A DNA stretch of 28,017 nucleotides from Priapulus caudatus (GCF_000485595.1 NW_014577222.1:416572-444588), one strand, 5' to 3'; shown: positions 1-12,379, counted from the first letter of the stretch. Translations and numbers: made by a program. The notes: generated by a model not told the origin, from the sequence alone.

Positions 1-720
1 CATTTTAATTTAAAAAACGTCGTGCAGAGAAAACATACCACGTGAGACGGATTTCTGTCTTCTCCGGCACACGGAAAATAACTGCCTGGTTAATTTGTAC
101 GCAGTGCGTTTGTATGAAAAACTGGAAGTTAGGGTGCAATTGGAACAATAAGCCCATCGGATATGATACCAGAATTACCTCTATTTTGGTCATGAATTAA
201 TCCGCCTATTCCCGTACTGTACCCTGTTCAATATTAACACAAGCCGTGTGTGCGGCTATATAGAGCAATCACGCTAAAATCCTAATATTTTCTTGATTCA
301 ATTTGTTAACTTGACTAACCTTTACGTGCGTGGAGTTACACTCTGGTTAGCCGGATGCCTATATAGTTTGCAAGAATAGATACTTATTGCCGCAAACAAA
401 GTTTCCGCCGGCAGCACGCATCCTTTGATTTTCGGCGGTAATCGAATCTGGCACCTTTACAGCCGTGCGCCGCGCGTCGCATGCCCTTCATGCGCTCTCC
501 ACAGACGGTTTTACGTCGAAGATGTACGAGTGAACATAAGAAAATTCCAAACCATAATCTGTTCACTCGCCGAATTTCCAGCGAGGCTCGAGTCACTCGT
601 ATATGCCCATGTGCAATCGCGCGTATAGGCCTATATATATATATATAACAAATTCAAATGATAAGTTAAGGGTGTTTAAAATTTCATCAGCGAGCTTTCG
701 AGACGACTCTCTCGGCGCAC
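1..720 (+). repeat. Duplicated segment A, copy 1
   Basis: Matches 6470-7260 in the same orientation over nearly its whole length, for example TCCTTTGATTTTCGG, CCCTTCATGCGCTCTCCAC and GTTACACTCTGGTTAGCC. The copies differ mostly by single-base insertions and deletions. This copy alone has a segment of about 40 bp near 238-279. No gene is seen in it. Confidence 0.9.
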
Positions 721-1080
721 AATGAGACACAGGAGCTCTGACCAACGTGCGCGTGGAGACGCATTCACCACCAGAGCCTAATTACCAACGCAAGAACAAA
801 ACGATATTAATTTAATTACCCGTAATGATCTAGTTCAAATGAACGACGAGTTAACGGGATAGGTGTTTTGTGGTTTCTTCGCGTTGTCATTAGACGGCAG
901 TTACAGCGCCATTTTTTTCTGCGGCCGTACATCTTCTAGGGTTTCTCTAGCCAATTAGAAATTCTATCGTCGCGTAAATTTGCTATATTTCGTTTTTTTT
1001 AACAAAACGCGGATAACTATAAAGCAGTAATGAACCGTAATCGCATTTCGTGGTTTAACATGGTTATTACACCAAACTCT

Positions 1081-1089
1081 ACACACGCA

Positions 1090-1121
<32 letters not shown>

Positions 1122-1225
1122 CGCACGCACGCACGCACGCACGCACAAACACACACGCACACACGCACACACGTGGGTGTGTGAGCGTGTCCGTGTGCGT
1201 GCGTGCGTGCGTGCGTGCGTGTGTG
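1081..1225 (+). repeat. (GCAC)n/(CA)n to (GT)n/(GCGT)n quasi-palindrome
   Basis: A CGCA/CA-rich arm is followed, around CACACGTGGGTGTG, by a GTGC/GT-rich arm, so the two halves are largely complementary. Alternating purine-pyrimidine DNA of this kind can adopt Z-form or cruciform structures. Confidence 0.85.
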
Positions 1226-1759
1226 TACGTGTAATGCACCGCGTGTGCATCTACTGTCTACAAACTACGCAAGCATGTAACGTCCGTTTCAGGCCAAACT
1301 CTATTTCTAACCTTCGCGAAATCGAGCCTCACCAGCATCGCCGTATAAAGTCTGATAAGAAGTCTGACGCGCCAGCGCAGTCGTCGACGCGTGTGTTCAC
1401 GTGAAAGCATCGACGGAACAGCGACATACGTTTACGCACGAAATCCGACACTACATCTAACAGATACTCCGTTTAAATTTTAACCCGTTTGGTTCAAATG
1501 CGGCGATCGAATGTCATTGCGCCAGACGACTCTCTTCTTGATATTACGTTCCCGCGAGACAGCGTATCTTGTTGATCTATGCTGACATACGTACGCGCGG
1601 GCGCGACATATAGGCCACCCGCGCTGCTCTTAGCTCGCAAGCGTAGCTACGAAGTCGAGGGTCCTCATTGAGTCTTCTGTCCGCCTCTTTCCCCCAATCT
1701 CGTTATATATATATATATATATATCTTAAATATACATATCCCTCCAACTCTCTCTCTCA

Positions 1760-1813
<54 letters not shown>

Positions 1814-2993
1814 ATCACTTCCTCGCCCATCGTCTTTTATTCCCCTTATAATGGCTTCCATTAAGGTGCGCGGTTATTTCCCACAACGACATCTTCCACT
1901 CATGCGCCTAGACCCTCCGTAGATGCCTCGTTCAGCGTCAGTCCAGACCGAGGCGACAGAGATCTACATAATCACACATTCGGCAGCTACTCTCGCTCGT
2001 GTATATATACATACATACATATATACATGTGTATATATATATATATATATACGTGTGTCTCATACGTTAACTCCAGCACCCGTGCAGCGTTCGCTGGCGA
2101 GATTACCCTTCTAGAGCCCACCCGCGACTGTCATCATCACTAACGTCCGCGAGCAACCCGCGAGAAAAATAAGGCGTCCGAAAATAATGCGGCGTCATAA
2201 CGATGGACACTCTCAATCCAGTCCGCCAGACAATGGGGGCGCGGTGGGAAAGGGTATTTCTTTACATTAGCAGAGCAACCTCCCGTCAGTTGCCCACCTC
2301 CTCCCCGAGCGAGCCTTACCCGCCATTAGAGCACAGGCACTTGGAGCGTTTCAATAAAAAATATAATGCTAAATAAATACGAAATCTATTTACTACCAAA
2401 GTCTTAATGTTTCTCACATAAATATATAGTATAATTATATATATTATATTATATATATAAGTATAATAGTATAATAGTATAATAGTATAATAAATATATA
2501 TTTATGATCGTCAGTGCTGCCAGCCCAGCGTAGCTGTGCCAGGCATCCAGCTTGTGTTGCAGATGAGCATTTGGACGGCATTTGCAGGAAATTCCGGCCA
2601 ATAATAGATTGAAATGAGAGTATAGAAACATTAAGAACTTTGCCGCTAGTAAATAGATTCGTTATTTTATTAAAGCATTATATTTTATTGAAACGTTCCA
2701 AGTGCCTGTGGCCCGCGCGTGGTGTTGTGCGTCCCACAGCGCTGCGAACTCGCACGCCTCCGCTCACACGGCGGCTGAAACGTGCCGCGTGGCAGGACAC
2801 GCTGGCAGGGGAGTGGAGCGCGCACATTAGCGCGCCCATAATGACCGAATGTTCGTGTATTTTTTTACACGTGGAGCAAGGATTTTAAAACCTACGACCG
2901 ACGAAAGTATCTCACAATACGCTGCACAAACCGATCACAATACTTCCAGTACCTCTGTTCCGGCCGATTTATTTTTAACCAATTATTAATTGT

Positions 2994-3000
<7 letters not shown>
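1226..3000. other. Gene-free stretch with AT-rich repeats
   Basis: Apart from the microsatellites at 1700-1812, (TA)n/(TACA)n at about 2000-2053 and a TATAATAG-type tandem repeat at about 2404-2505, I see no gene, RNA or transposon signature. Confidence 0.6.
1700..1812 (+). repeat. (TA)n and (TC)n microsatellites
   Basis: (TA)n lies at about 1704-1724 and (TC)n at about 1749-1811. Confidence 0.95.
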
Positions 3001-3036
<36 letters not shown>

Positions 3037-3300
3037 TGTGGTGTGTGGTGGCCTGGGCCCACTTCCTGCGGGGCCCAGGCTACCACGGGGGTAACGGGGC
3101 GGGGGGGGGGCGGGGGGGGGGTGTGTGGGTGTGTGTGTGTGTGTTGTGTGTGTGTGTGTGGTGGTGGGTGGGTGGTCGGTGGGTGGGGTGGGGGGTGTGG
3201 TGTTTGTGTGTGCTGTCGCGTGGGTTGCTGTGGTGTTGTGTGTACGGGCGCGCGGCTGCGCGTGCGTGGCGAGTGTGGGGGCGAGTGGTGGTTGTCGTGA
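3001..3300 (+). repeat. (TA)n, GC hairpin, G-run and GT-rich tract
   Basis: (TA)n to 3022 is followed by (GT)n. A hairpin CCTGGGCCC (3052-3060) pairs with GGGCCCAGG (3071-3079). Long G-runs lie at 3086-3121, then GT/GGT-rich DNA runs to about 3300. The G-runs fit a quadruplex-forming sequence. Confidence 0.85.
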
Positions 3301-6020
3301 GAAATAGATAGCGACTGGGTTGGGGCTGCGATGGTATCGCTTGCCGTGTGTCCTGGCGTGCGTATGTAACGAGCCTGCAGAGTAAAGAATCGTTGTCTTC
3401 GAGAAGCCGTTGCATCATTGAATTTCTCGCGCGCCAATAAACTTTAATACATCATATTGCTATTTGTTGATACTCAAACATACAAATAAATGAAATTCAT
3501 ATATATAAAAATATATATTAGACGAAACCAATGAGCTTGAAGGAATATGGGGGAGAGAGCGAGGCGCGCAGAGAGGCGATATCAGACAGAGGCAAGACGG
3601 CAGAGCAGAGACAGCGAGCCGACTGAGCACAGAGAGAGAAGTGCAGATCCGAGCAAGCACGACGACAGACCAGGAAAGGCAGGTGCCGAGAGAGAGAGAG
3701 ACACGAGGCAAGCCGCGGCCGGAAGGTTGCAGCGAGAGCTGAGAGAGCAAGGATTCGCATCGCAAGCGATAGAGAGATCTGGAGAGAGACGAAGAGGAAG
3801 AGGAGAAGACCCCCAGGACAGAGGAGCGAGACGAATGACGACCGACGCACCCGAGCGGACAGAAGAGGACAAGCGCCACTCAAAGGACAGGGGGCTAGAA
3901 CGCACGTGAGAGGATGCAGCAGAGAAACACTATAAAAGCATATGCTTAGGCAGCTACGTTTTGAATCATACACGCGTAGAGACAGATACAAGTCCCCACG
4001 CACATAGCCAAGAGCTGCCGGAATAGGCGCGGCTATGATGGCTTTTAGTTATACTTATATAGCACCTAACACGCGTCCCAATATGTAACCCAACCAACAT
4101 TAAGGAGTGTAGACAAAACGGCGGGGATGGGCGCAAGCTACACCTGTTGCATGGTGGAGTGTGCTCATTTTTGATCGGACTAACTTGCAGTGTGGCTTAA
4201 ATTCCTGCTGTGGGGAAGTCCTTATCAAGGACGGGTTCGACGTTTAACTGCACAAGGGCGTTCGTACGCTGTGAGTTTATATTGCTAAAAGATTGTAAAT
4301 TGCCGGCCGGAAGGCCGGAAATGGCCGGCCGAAGAGGAGAGGCCTGGCCCGTTCTACCAAGGGGCGCACAGCGGCTCCGATGTTGTTCAGGGCGAGCGAA
4401 CAAAAGGATACGCAATGACGTATCGCCTGATTTCGTTTGCGCGGCTGACGTCGCGATGATATGCATAGGCTTCACGCCTGGCTGAAATGCTCCTGGGGGC
4501 TAGAGCTTCCAGGCCTGCACATACGCGACACACAACAACTAGAGATCGCGGGCGGTGCTGTGCGCGGCGCACGCACGTCGGATCCCTGCAATGTGATTCC
4601 ACGCGCCCGAGTGTCGACCCGACGCGGGTCGAACGAGCATTCGCTTCTCTTGCATCAAGCCAGCGGTTCGCCTCCACCGAGAATTACGCGTGCCGGGTCA
4701 CGTGGAGTGAACAAGGTATTGTGAGTGCTGGTGTGTGTGCGGCCTGTGCGTGTGCGTGTGCGTCGTGCGTGCGCGCTGTGGGCGTCGGGTTGCGTAGTGC
4801 GCGTGATGGCGGTGCGGTGGGCGCTGCGCGTGCGCGTGTGGGTTCGGGCGTGTATGTTGCTATGTAATGTCATGTATGTAGTAATGTATGTAGTGTGAAT
4901 GTATGATATAATATTATATATATATATATATATATGATGCATATATATATAGATATAAGCGCGTCTGCTGCCAAAGGGGATATATATATATATATGTTTA
5001 TAGACGGGAAGGATATTGAGAAGACAGCATTTCTCGCGGTTTCGACAAGTGGTTTTTCAGATTCTTCGCCTAAATTAGTTACGTTAGCCTGCAATTAACC
5101 AAAATGCCTGTCTGAAAAAATAACGGGAAGATTTGTACGCCGACATGAAAGCCACATTGGAAGCACCGGAGTGTTTTGACCGGAGTTCGCAGTATAGATA
5201 TTCAGACCGTCCCCTGCACATCACTTCCGCATGCATGCACAGCTTTATATCGATATTCCACTCCCTACGCAATGGGTCCCTGCCTATATATAATGTAAGG
5301 TGATTAAAAATATCTAATAGTTATATATATATGCCTTATAATAGTGATGTCTTGTTCCTTGCCCTCTGCACAACGGCAACCCACCTCGATGAATTTGCTA
5401 ATAACAGCGGGACTTTAAAAACTGAAGACGCAAACCGTTTCAAATATTTCAAACTCACTACGAGGAAAGAGATCAGTCTCGCTGCCACGAGCTTCAGAAC
5501 GCCAACAGTAAATCCGGCTTGTTTTTTGTTTAGTTGTTTTTGGGGGCTATGCAGGACGAGGCTTGCAACATAAAGGCGCAAAGTATTGTGCTCGGATTGC
5601 ACGCTGCCATCCTTTCTGGCCGGATGTGCCCACCTTAACGCGTGTTTCATTATGGGGATTATTCGGACCAGGCTGGTATGTCTGCATCGCCGTGGTGCGT
5701 CGTCTCTTTCTGCGCTGCAATGCTACAAAAGCCGTGAGTTCGCTGTGCGTCATAGCCGCGCGGTCCCGCTTTTGTGCTCGTTAGTCTGCCCTATGTGTGT
5801 GTGTGTGTGTGTGGGGGTGATTGTGCTGGAGCCAACCGTGTCCGACTGCTGTGTGTCGCTGCTGTGTGCTGTCCGTTGATTGCATGGGCGCGCGGTTGTG
5901 TCGTCGCTGTGGTGCGTGTTGTGTGCCGTGTATGCGTGTGTGTTTTCGCTTTTTCTTTATTTTGGGTTTACGGGGTCTCCGCCTGTTGTGTGAGCTGTGC
6001 TGGCTGTATGTGTGTATCAT
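3301..6020. other. Gene-free stretch with low-complexity patches
   Basis: Contains a purine-rich patch (3545-3900), a GGCCGG-rich palindromic cluster near 4303-4330, a GT/GC-rich patch (4725-4855) and (TA)n runs at 4910-4998. No conserved protein or RNA gene was recognised. Confidence 0.6.
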
Positions 6021-6115
6021 GTTCTCTCTCTCTCTTCTTCAATTCTCGCTCTCTCTCTTCTCTCTCTCTCTCTCTCTCTCCCATCTTCTCTCTCTCTCTT
6101 TCTCTCTCTCGTTCT
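6020..6115 (+). repeat. (TC)n microsatellite
   Basis: Long interrupted CT repeat. Confidence 0.95.
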
Positions 6116-6469
6116 CTCGTTCCGTATTTCTCTATGTGTGGCCGAGTGTATGCGTCTGTCTGCTGTCTGTTCTGCCTGTCTGGGTTGTTGTTGTCGCTGC
6201 GTGACGTGCGTCTACACATAACACAGTTAAATCCTGCTTCTATTCGACTAATACATCACCGTGGGCCGACAATAGTTGCTCGAAGTTTTAATTTATTAAT
6301 AAAAAGATTTTAAATAATGCAAAGTTTAAATCGTGTGATGTAAACGGTAGAATAACAAGTTAGTGGGCTCAAAGTGTTGTTAAGGTGATTTAGCCCTTGC
6401 CGCCCTTATCCCTTACGTGTCTTGGAACTTCAAAATGTACTCAGTACATGAGAACTTCCACTTTTTAAA

Positions 6470-7260
6470 AATTTAAAGAAACCCGTTCCGTGGCGCAGAG
6501 AAAACACTTACAGCGTGTGAAGCGGATTTCTAGTCTGTGCTTCCGGGACCGGAAAATACACTGCCTCTGCGTTAATTTGCTACGCAGTGCGTTTGTAGTG
6601 AAAAAACTGGAGAGTTGCAGGGGATGCAATTGGAACATAATAAGCCAGTCGGATTATGAGATACCAGAATTGCTCTATATTTTGGTCTTTATGAATTAAT
6701 CGCGCCATCTTATTCCACGCTATCTGGCGTAGACCTGCTTCAATATTAAAATCCTAATATTTTTCTTGAATTCTCAAATTTGCTTACTTGAGCTAACCTT
6801 CTACGTGCGTGTGGGAGTTACACTCTGGTTAGCCTCGGACCTGCCTGATATAGTTTGCAAGAATTAGATACTTATTGTCTCCGCAAATCATAAGTTTCCG
6901 CCGGGCAGCCACGAATCCTTTGATTTTCGGAGCTTTGTACGGTCAATTTCGAATCCCTTTGGCACACCTTTGACTGGGACCGTGCGCCGCGCGATCGGCA
7001 TTGCCCTTCATGCGCTCTCCACCAGACGTTTTTTACGGGTCGAAGAGTGTGACGATGTGCAACATAAGAAAAAAATCCCATACCATAATCTGGTTCCAGC
7101 TCGCCGAATTTCACAGCGCAGGCTCGAAGAGTCACTCGTTTAATGCATGCCATGTGCCAATCGCGCCGTATTAGGCCGATATATAATATATCAATATTCA
7201 AATATAAGTTAAGTGGTCGGTTTAAGAAATTCGGATCACGAGCTTTCGGAGCGAGAACTC
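6470..7260 (+). repeat. Duplicated segment A, copy 2
   Basis: Copy of 1-720, longer mainly through scattered one- and two-base insertions. No conserved reading frame survives in either copy. Confidence 0.9.
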
Positions 7261-7439
7261 TTACCTCTGGCTCTTAGCTTGAACCATCTCCCGCAATGTC
7301 AAGTATCAATGTTCAATGTTAATATCGAATGTCAATGACAATGCCGAATCGTCAGCTGCAAACTCCGCACGCATTATACACACAAACTCTCGCACACCAC
7401 GCACGCACGCACCGACACACACGATGCACATTATATTTC

Positions 7440-7790
7440 ATAATTTATTAGAGAAATGGATTCATATACATTAACAATCCCAAAATTTGCAAAGCGTTGG
7501 GTATAGCCATATGTGTTTAATATTTCCATCATTTACGGTATATTATTTTTAGGCCCCGCCTTACCCTATTCTGTTATAGTTTATGCCTCTTGCCCGTTTT
7601 AAAAATGGAACTAAAAAAACGCTAGAAGACGACGGCGGGGGATTTCCGACCGGTCAGCCTCTTTACACTCATAACTTACGACTAAGCACGGTCTGTCTCC
7701 CTGCATCACCCATACTACGCTCTGGCTATGACAACCGAAGGTGAAGCCAATTCCATCTGTACGACTATATACCGGACGGTGCGTCGGTGG
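7440..7790 (+). repeat. Duplicated segment B, copy 1
   Basis: Resembles 9255-9695, best in GGCTATGACAACCGAAGGTG followed by AAGCCA (7727-7753 and 9612-9637) and around TTTAGGCC. Divergence and indels are heavier than in segment A. Confidence 0.75.
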
Positions 7791-8090
7791 GATAGCGCGA
7801 CGGATGGACGGACAGACGGGATGCGACAGACGAGCCATAGGGCGGACGGAGCGCTACCGAACGGATGCGACAGGACGGACAGGAGCGGAGCGGACAGAAC
7901 GGCATGCGACGGTGACGGGACAGGAGGAGCGGCAGAGAATGGATGTACGGACACGCGACAGGAGGTAGGGACAGTATGGATGGACGGCCGAACAGGAGGT
8001 CATGGATACCAGTGGTATGGATGGACGCGCACGCGACAGGAGGCAGGGACGAGACGGATGGCCAGGACGGACAGACGGATAGAGAACGAC
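7791..8090 (+). repeat. GGACGGACA-rich degenerate minisatellite
   Basis: GGACGGACA, ATGGATGGACG and GCGACAGGAGG motifs recur with variable spacing. All spurious frames in it are Arg/Gly/Thr-rich. Confidence 0.75.
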
Positions 8091-8109
8091 ACACATGCCA
8101 CCTGCCCGT

Positions 8110-8310
8110 GCTAACGAGCCTCCTCATACATCACATCATATCATACATCATACATCATCGTCGTATCATTCTTCGTCATCATCATTTGTCATACCGACGT
8201 GTTCATCGTCATCGTGCAATCATCAATCAACCAATCATCCCCAGTCTACGATGCATACATGACTTCCATCGATCATCATTCATCATGACCATCATACATC
8301 AGTATCATGA
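8110..8310 (+). repeat. ATC/CAT trinucleotide-rich tract
   Basis: Degenerate CATCAT/ATCATC repeats on the plus strand. Confidence 0.85.
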
Positions 8311-11289
8311 CAGCGTACCTATTTAGCAGCAGGATATGCTGCAACCAATATGATCGTCTACGATTCTGGCCACACACATCACTTCGAGCTTGAGCGCACA
8401 CAGTCATATGCACCTGACAGTCGTCTCGCAACAGCGTTGGGTGCTAGTGCCGGCGATGTCCGTTTACCCACCCAATATGGTTCTGCGGTTAAATGGAGGG
8501 CCCTGCACGATCATCGTATTGAGCGGCTTACTACACATCAAAACCGATGTACTTGCCGAAATCACCATAAGATGCGCCTATATGTTAACGCTGAGGCATG
8601 CGGTTAATGTGAGCAAGCTTGTTTCTCTGTTAGCAATTTCCCGTTAAGCGAGCGAAGAAAAAGATCTCACAGGCGGCTCCGCGGCTGCGGATTCCTCGTG
8701 CATACCATATCTCTGTCCATTACGTAAATTTTCTCGGCCGCGTTCGTAATCGCACGGAGCACCAGCGCCAGCGTGCACGGTCTTGCCTCACCTCTAATCT
8801 TGAGAGAGTCTGAGCTTCGCACCTTGTGCAACATAGCACATGTCTCCTAGCTCTCACGGCTATTTGCAGCCAGAATTCATGTCTCAGACCTCTGTCTTTA
8901 AGGGCGCTTTATCTGGTTGTCTTCGTTCTCACAGAAAGATTTCCCATGCAGACCGGCTGCCGAAGTCTATGTCACGCCCCAGAGAACGGTCCAATAGCTC
9001 TTCTCCGCGCAGGCCTTTTAGCTGCACTATATGACACGAGTCTCAGACTCAAGTGCGAAATCTCCTTACCTAGAGCCCTATACCTCCGTCATACAATTGT
9101 CTACGAAACCTGCCGACAACTCCGCACGACGTTAGTCCGGACGCGCCAGCAATGCTCCGACTTGCCGCCTCACGCCGACAGCCGAGTACCAGACCATTGG
9201 GAGACAGAGTTTGCTTACCGACGATGTGAAACGCGCGCGCACACATATACTCGTGATTAAATATATGTGTCCAGCAAGAAACTGGAAATGGCATCGCATA
9301 ACATTAAAACATCAAAATGTGCAAACGCTATGGCATAATGTATGGCTATAATATCTTCATATAATTCCATTACATTGAACGTATTCTTTGTTTAGGCCGT
9401 AGCCTATATCTTTAAGTTTATGCCTTGGTTTGATAAAAAGCCTGAACACAAAAAAAGCGTAAGAAGCACGACGCGCGGACTCGTGTGCGCGCTCTAACGG
9501 CTCCCGGACCCCTTCGTGATTCTACGCAGCGACGATCATTTACGACGACTCATAATTACGACCTTAAGCCACCAGTCTGCTACCTCATGCATCACCATAC
9601 TTACGGTCTGAGGCTATGACAACCGAAGGTGAAGCCATTTCTCAGTTCTCTAGCCTACCACTATATATACCGCGACGGGCGTGTGGGATACCTACAGCTC
9701 CGCGATCTGACGGTCTGCGGCTTGGTTTGCACTGCGCAAGCAGACCTATGTGCACTGCAGACCTGCGGTCCCAGCTAGACATTTCTGGACCACTTGCTGC
9801 AAAGAGCACGCACAGGAGCATGATCGGATGAGACAGACGCCGTTTTACAGACGCTAGATCGCCGCACTCGTCACAGAGCAGATCTGCGCGCTGCTCCATC
9901 GTTTATGATCATGCCAACAGGGTAGACGTACGCATACGAGGCGGACGAGGAGATACAGCACGGGACAGCTGAGAGAAAGCAATACAGGCCTTGCTGTCAC
10001 CGTCCACTCCCACTGATGGTCCGGCACGGTGCGTGATACGGGACAGCTGCAAACGGGAGAGATACCATGTACCATCGCTGAGCTCGACTGGAGCATGGAC
10101 TCATGGCTCCTGACCGGGAATATTCCTTATGCGTTCTCACGGCAGTGGGCATGATGCGGACATCGCCACAGCGTATGATAGTCGGGCGAGTTGCATCCAT
10201 CAGCCCAGAACCTCCAGTTACTCCGCCCATCCCAATTCGAGCGCAGCCTGATCTTGCGCCGAAGAATTGAGGGGCCTTGGATCAGCTTGAGTCTGCCCTC
10301 GAGCCGGAGTAGAACTATCTACTGGCAAGCAGACGCCAACTTGACATCATCCCTCGTTGCGAAATGGGACACTGCGACGTGTTCTTTTTCACGTAGCGAC
10401 GCAATTCTCACGCGGATGGAAACAGGAGTGCAGCCCCTGCAACCGCGGCAATGTACCACGGTACGTGCGCGAGAATTTTAAATTCATGGCAGTTAAATCA
10501 ATTCAGCAGACGTGACAAAGATCAGGAAATGTTAGTGTTAGAAAGCTGCGCAAATTAATCCTCACAACTTTCCCCCATAAAAGAACAGGAAAATGAGTGT
10601 AGACGGACAGGATGAGGCGACAGGCGGCCCTGATATACTTTAAATTCCTTCACATCATTGTAAAATTTACTTTTCTAAACGTACAATTTATTTTCAAAAC
10701 ATCAAACCAATTTTACTAACTTGCAATTTAATTGAGACATAGTGGCTTTCAAATCTATAGCGGTTCATACACCTAACCAATTGAAAATATAAGTTTTTAA
10801 AACTTAATGTGAGACACCGACGAAGAAATAAACGAATCAAGCTTCGACTAAGCCATTCTCGAAATTAATTATTTTACTTTTAAACTAATGTGCACACATC
10901 GAGAGAGAGAGAGAGAGAGAGAGAGACGAAAGTTTATCGCCGAGAGTGGGTGTGAGCAGCGGTCGTCACACGGGCGCAACGATAACACTTGCCGAAAGTA
11001 ATTAATATACAAGCTCATCCGCCAGATGGCTCGCCTATTTATCCTCCCACACACAAGCACGCACCCACACGCACGCACGCACGCACGCGCACACGCACGC
11101 GCACGAGCGCCACCTCTCTCGCTCAGCCAAGTTAATCACTTAGCACGCCGTTTTGATCAAGCCGATTTGCATAATGGCGCCGAAATTTTGCTCTCACCGC
11201 CCCGCGCGCTCTCTCCGCCCCACATTACGTTTCATCGCTATGTATTAACAGTATGTTAGCCATTTACATTAGAAATTTACTCGATCTAA
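8311..11289. other. Gene-free stretch
   Basis: Other than duplicated segment B copy 2, a (GA)n run at 10900-10925 and a short GCAC/GCGC-rich run near 11050-11105, no gene or mobile element was recognised. Frames of up to 144 codons here lack any similarity I can place. Confidence 0.55.
9255..9695 (+). repeat. Duplicated segment B, copy 2
   Basis: Partner of 7440-7790 with extra inserted bases. No coding sequence recognised. Confidence 0.75.
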
Positions 11290-11700
11290 CATAACATAAC
11301 AACGTAACATTACGTCACACGTCACACGCGTCAAGTCCGTCACGGCGCGTCACGTTACACGCGGGACGCGTCAAGTGTGTCACGTCACGTCACGTCACTC
11401 GCGGCACGCTTTAAGTGCGTCGCGTCACGTAACACGAAGCATGCATCAAGTGCGTCACGTCACGTCACACGCGGAACGCGTCCAGTTCGTCACGTCATGT
11501 CACACGTAGCACGCATCAAGTGCGTCTCACGACACGTCACGTCACACGCCGGACGCTTTAAGTGCGTCACGTCACGTCACACGTCACACGCGTCAAGTGT
11601 GCCACGTGACGTCACGTCACACGAAGCATGCGTCAAGTGCGTCACGTCACGTCACACGTGTCAAGTGTGTCACGCCATGTCACATTACACACGCGGCACA
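11290..11700 (+). repeat. ACGTCA-rich minisatellite, mainly 35-bp period
   Basis: The anchor TCAAGTGCGTCACGTCACG recurs with spacings mostly of 35 or 40 bp (28 and 42 also occur), differing by the number of CGTCA pentamers. One unit has a CACGTG (11603-11608) overlapping a full TGACGTCA (11607-11614). Confidence 0.85.
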
Positions 11701-11919
11701 TTGCCGGTTAGCGGGGCACGCGATCGCCATTCATCAATGAGGGAACTACGCAGGGAGGCAGGAATTGGAGCAGGGCTACGTGCGCGCCGCACCATATTCC
11801 TTTATGAATAAGCCAGTAGTTACCAGCACACACGCGCCCACGAATCAGCCTTGGCCGACGTGGAAAGAGACCACTCTGCAAAGCCCGATTGCCTCTCACG
11901 GAAATTCGACACTCCCTAC

Positions 11920-11948
11920 GCACACGCACGCGCACGCACGCACGCCAG

Positions 11949-12043
<95 letters not shown>

Positions 12044-12105
12044 GCGCACACACACGCATGCACTCACACGCGCACGCACACACACGCGCACGCACGGACA
12101 CCCGT
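11920..12105 (+). repeat. (CA)n microsatellite with CG-containing flanks
   Basis: A long pure (CA)n core at about 11952-12040 is flanked by CGCA/CGCG-rich alternating sequence, prone to Z-DNA. Confidence 0.95.
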
Positions 12106-12312
12106 CGTTGTCAGCGGCCAGGGCGTTGCACAGTGTTTCGGTTATGATCGCTTTCGCTAGCTCAACACACAACAGCTTCCTTTCTCGTGATATCAAATCG
12201 CTCGAGAGTTGAACAGGGAGCAGCGGCGACGCGATAACGTCGATTGTCTGGCCAAACTTTAAAGCTCTTCTGGGAGCGAGCTCGCCCTGACGATAAACGA
12301 CGATCGTCACTC

Positions 12313-12326
12313 GTCGCCGTGGCAAC
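12313..12326 (+). promoter_or_regulatory. Candidate RFX X-box
   Basis: GTCGCC-GT-GGCAAC fits the X-box consensus GTNRCC-N(0-3)-RGYAAC at every defined position and sits in a longer imperfect palindrome from CTCGTCGCC to GGCAACGAG. No ciliary gene was recognised next to it, so function is speculative. Confidence 0.3.
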
Positions 12327-12379
12327 GAGCCGCGATTGTCACCACGATAAGCCAGGATCGTCGCCTTGACGATAATTGC

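Noticed and set aside
2892-3437. 181-codon minus-strand frame rich in Thr, His and Pro
   Set aside because: It is the translation of a GT/GGT microsatellite with mixed flanks; overlapping frames on both strands are equally open, and no conserved segment is present.
3547-3909. 120-codon Arg/Glu-rich frame
   Set aside because: Explained by a purine-rich GAGA tract; the opposite strand is open in two frames as Ser/Leu-rich.
8826-9260. 144-codon plus-strand frame with MQHSTCLLALTAICS start
   Set aside because: No recognisable family, no splice structure or conserved motif, and it sits in a region with indel-type sequence errors.
11377-11811. 144-codon frame with repeated SRHVTSHA-type segments
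   Set aside because: The protein periodicity simply mirrors the 35-bp DNA minisatellite.
11708-12325. 205-codon minus-strand frame beginning MPRRRVTIVVYRQGEL
   Set aside because: Half of it is Cys-Val from a (CA)n repeat. The first 75 residues look like ordinary protein, but I recognise no family and they show no BRCT motif, so it is not called.
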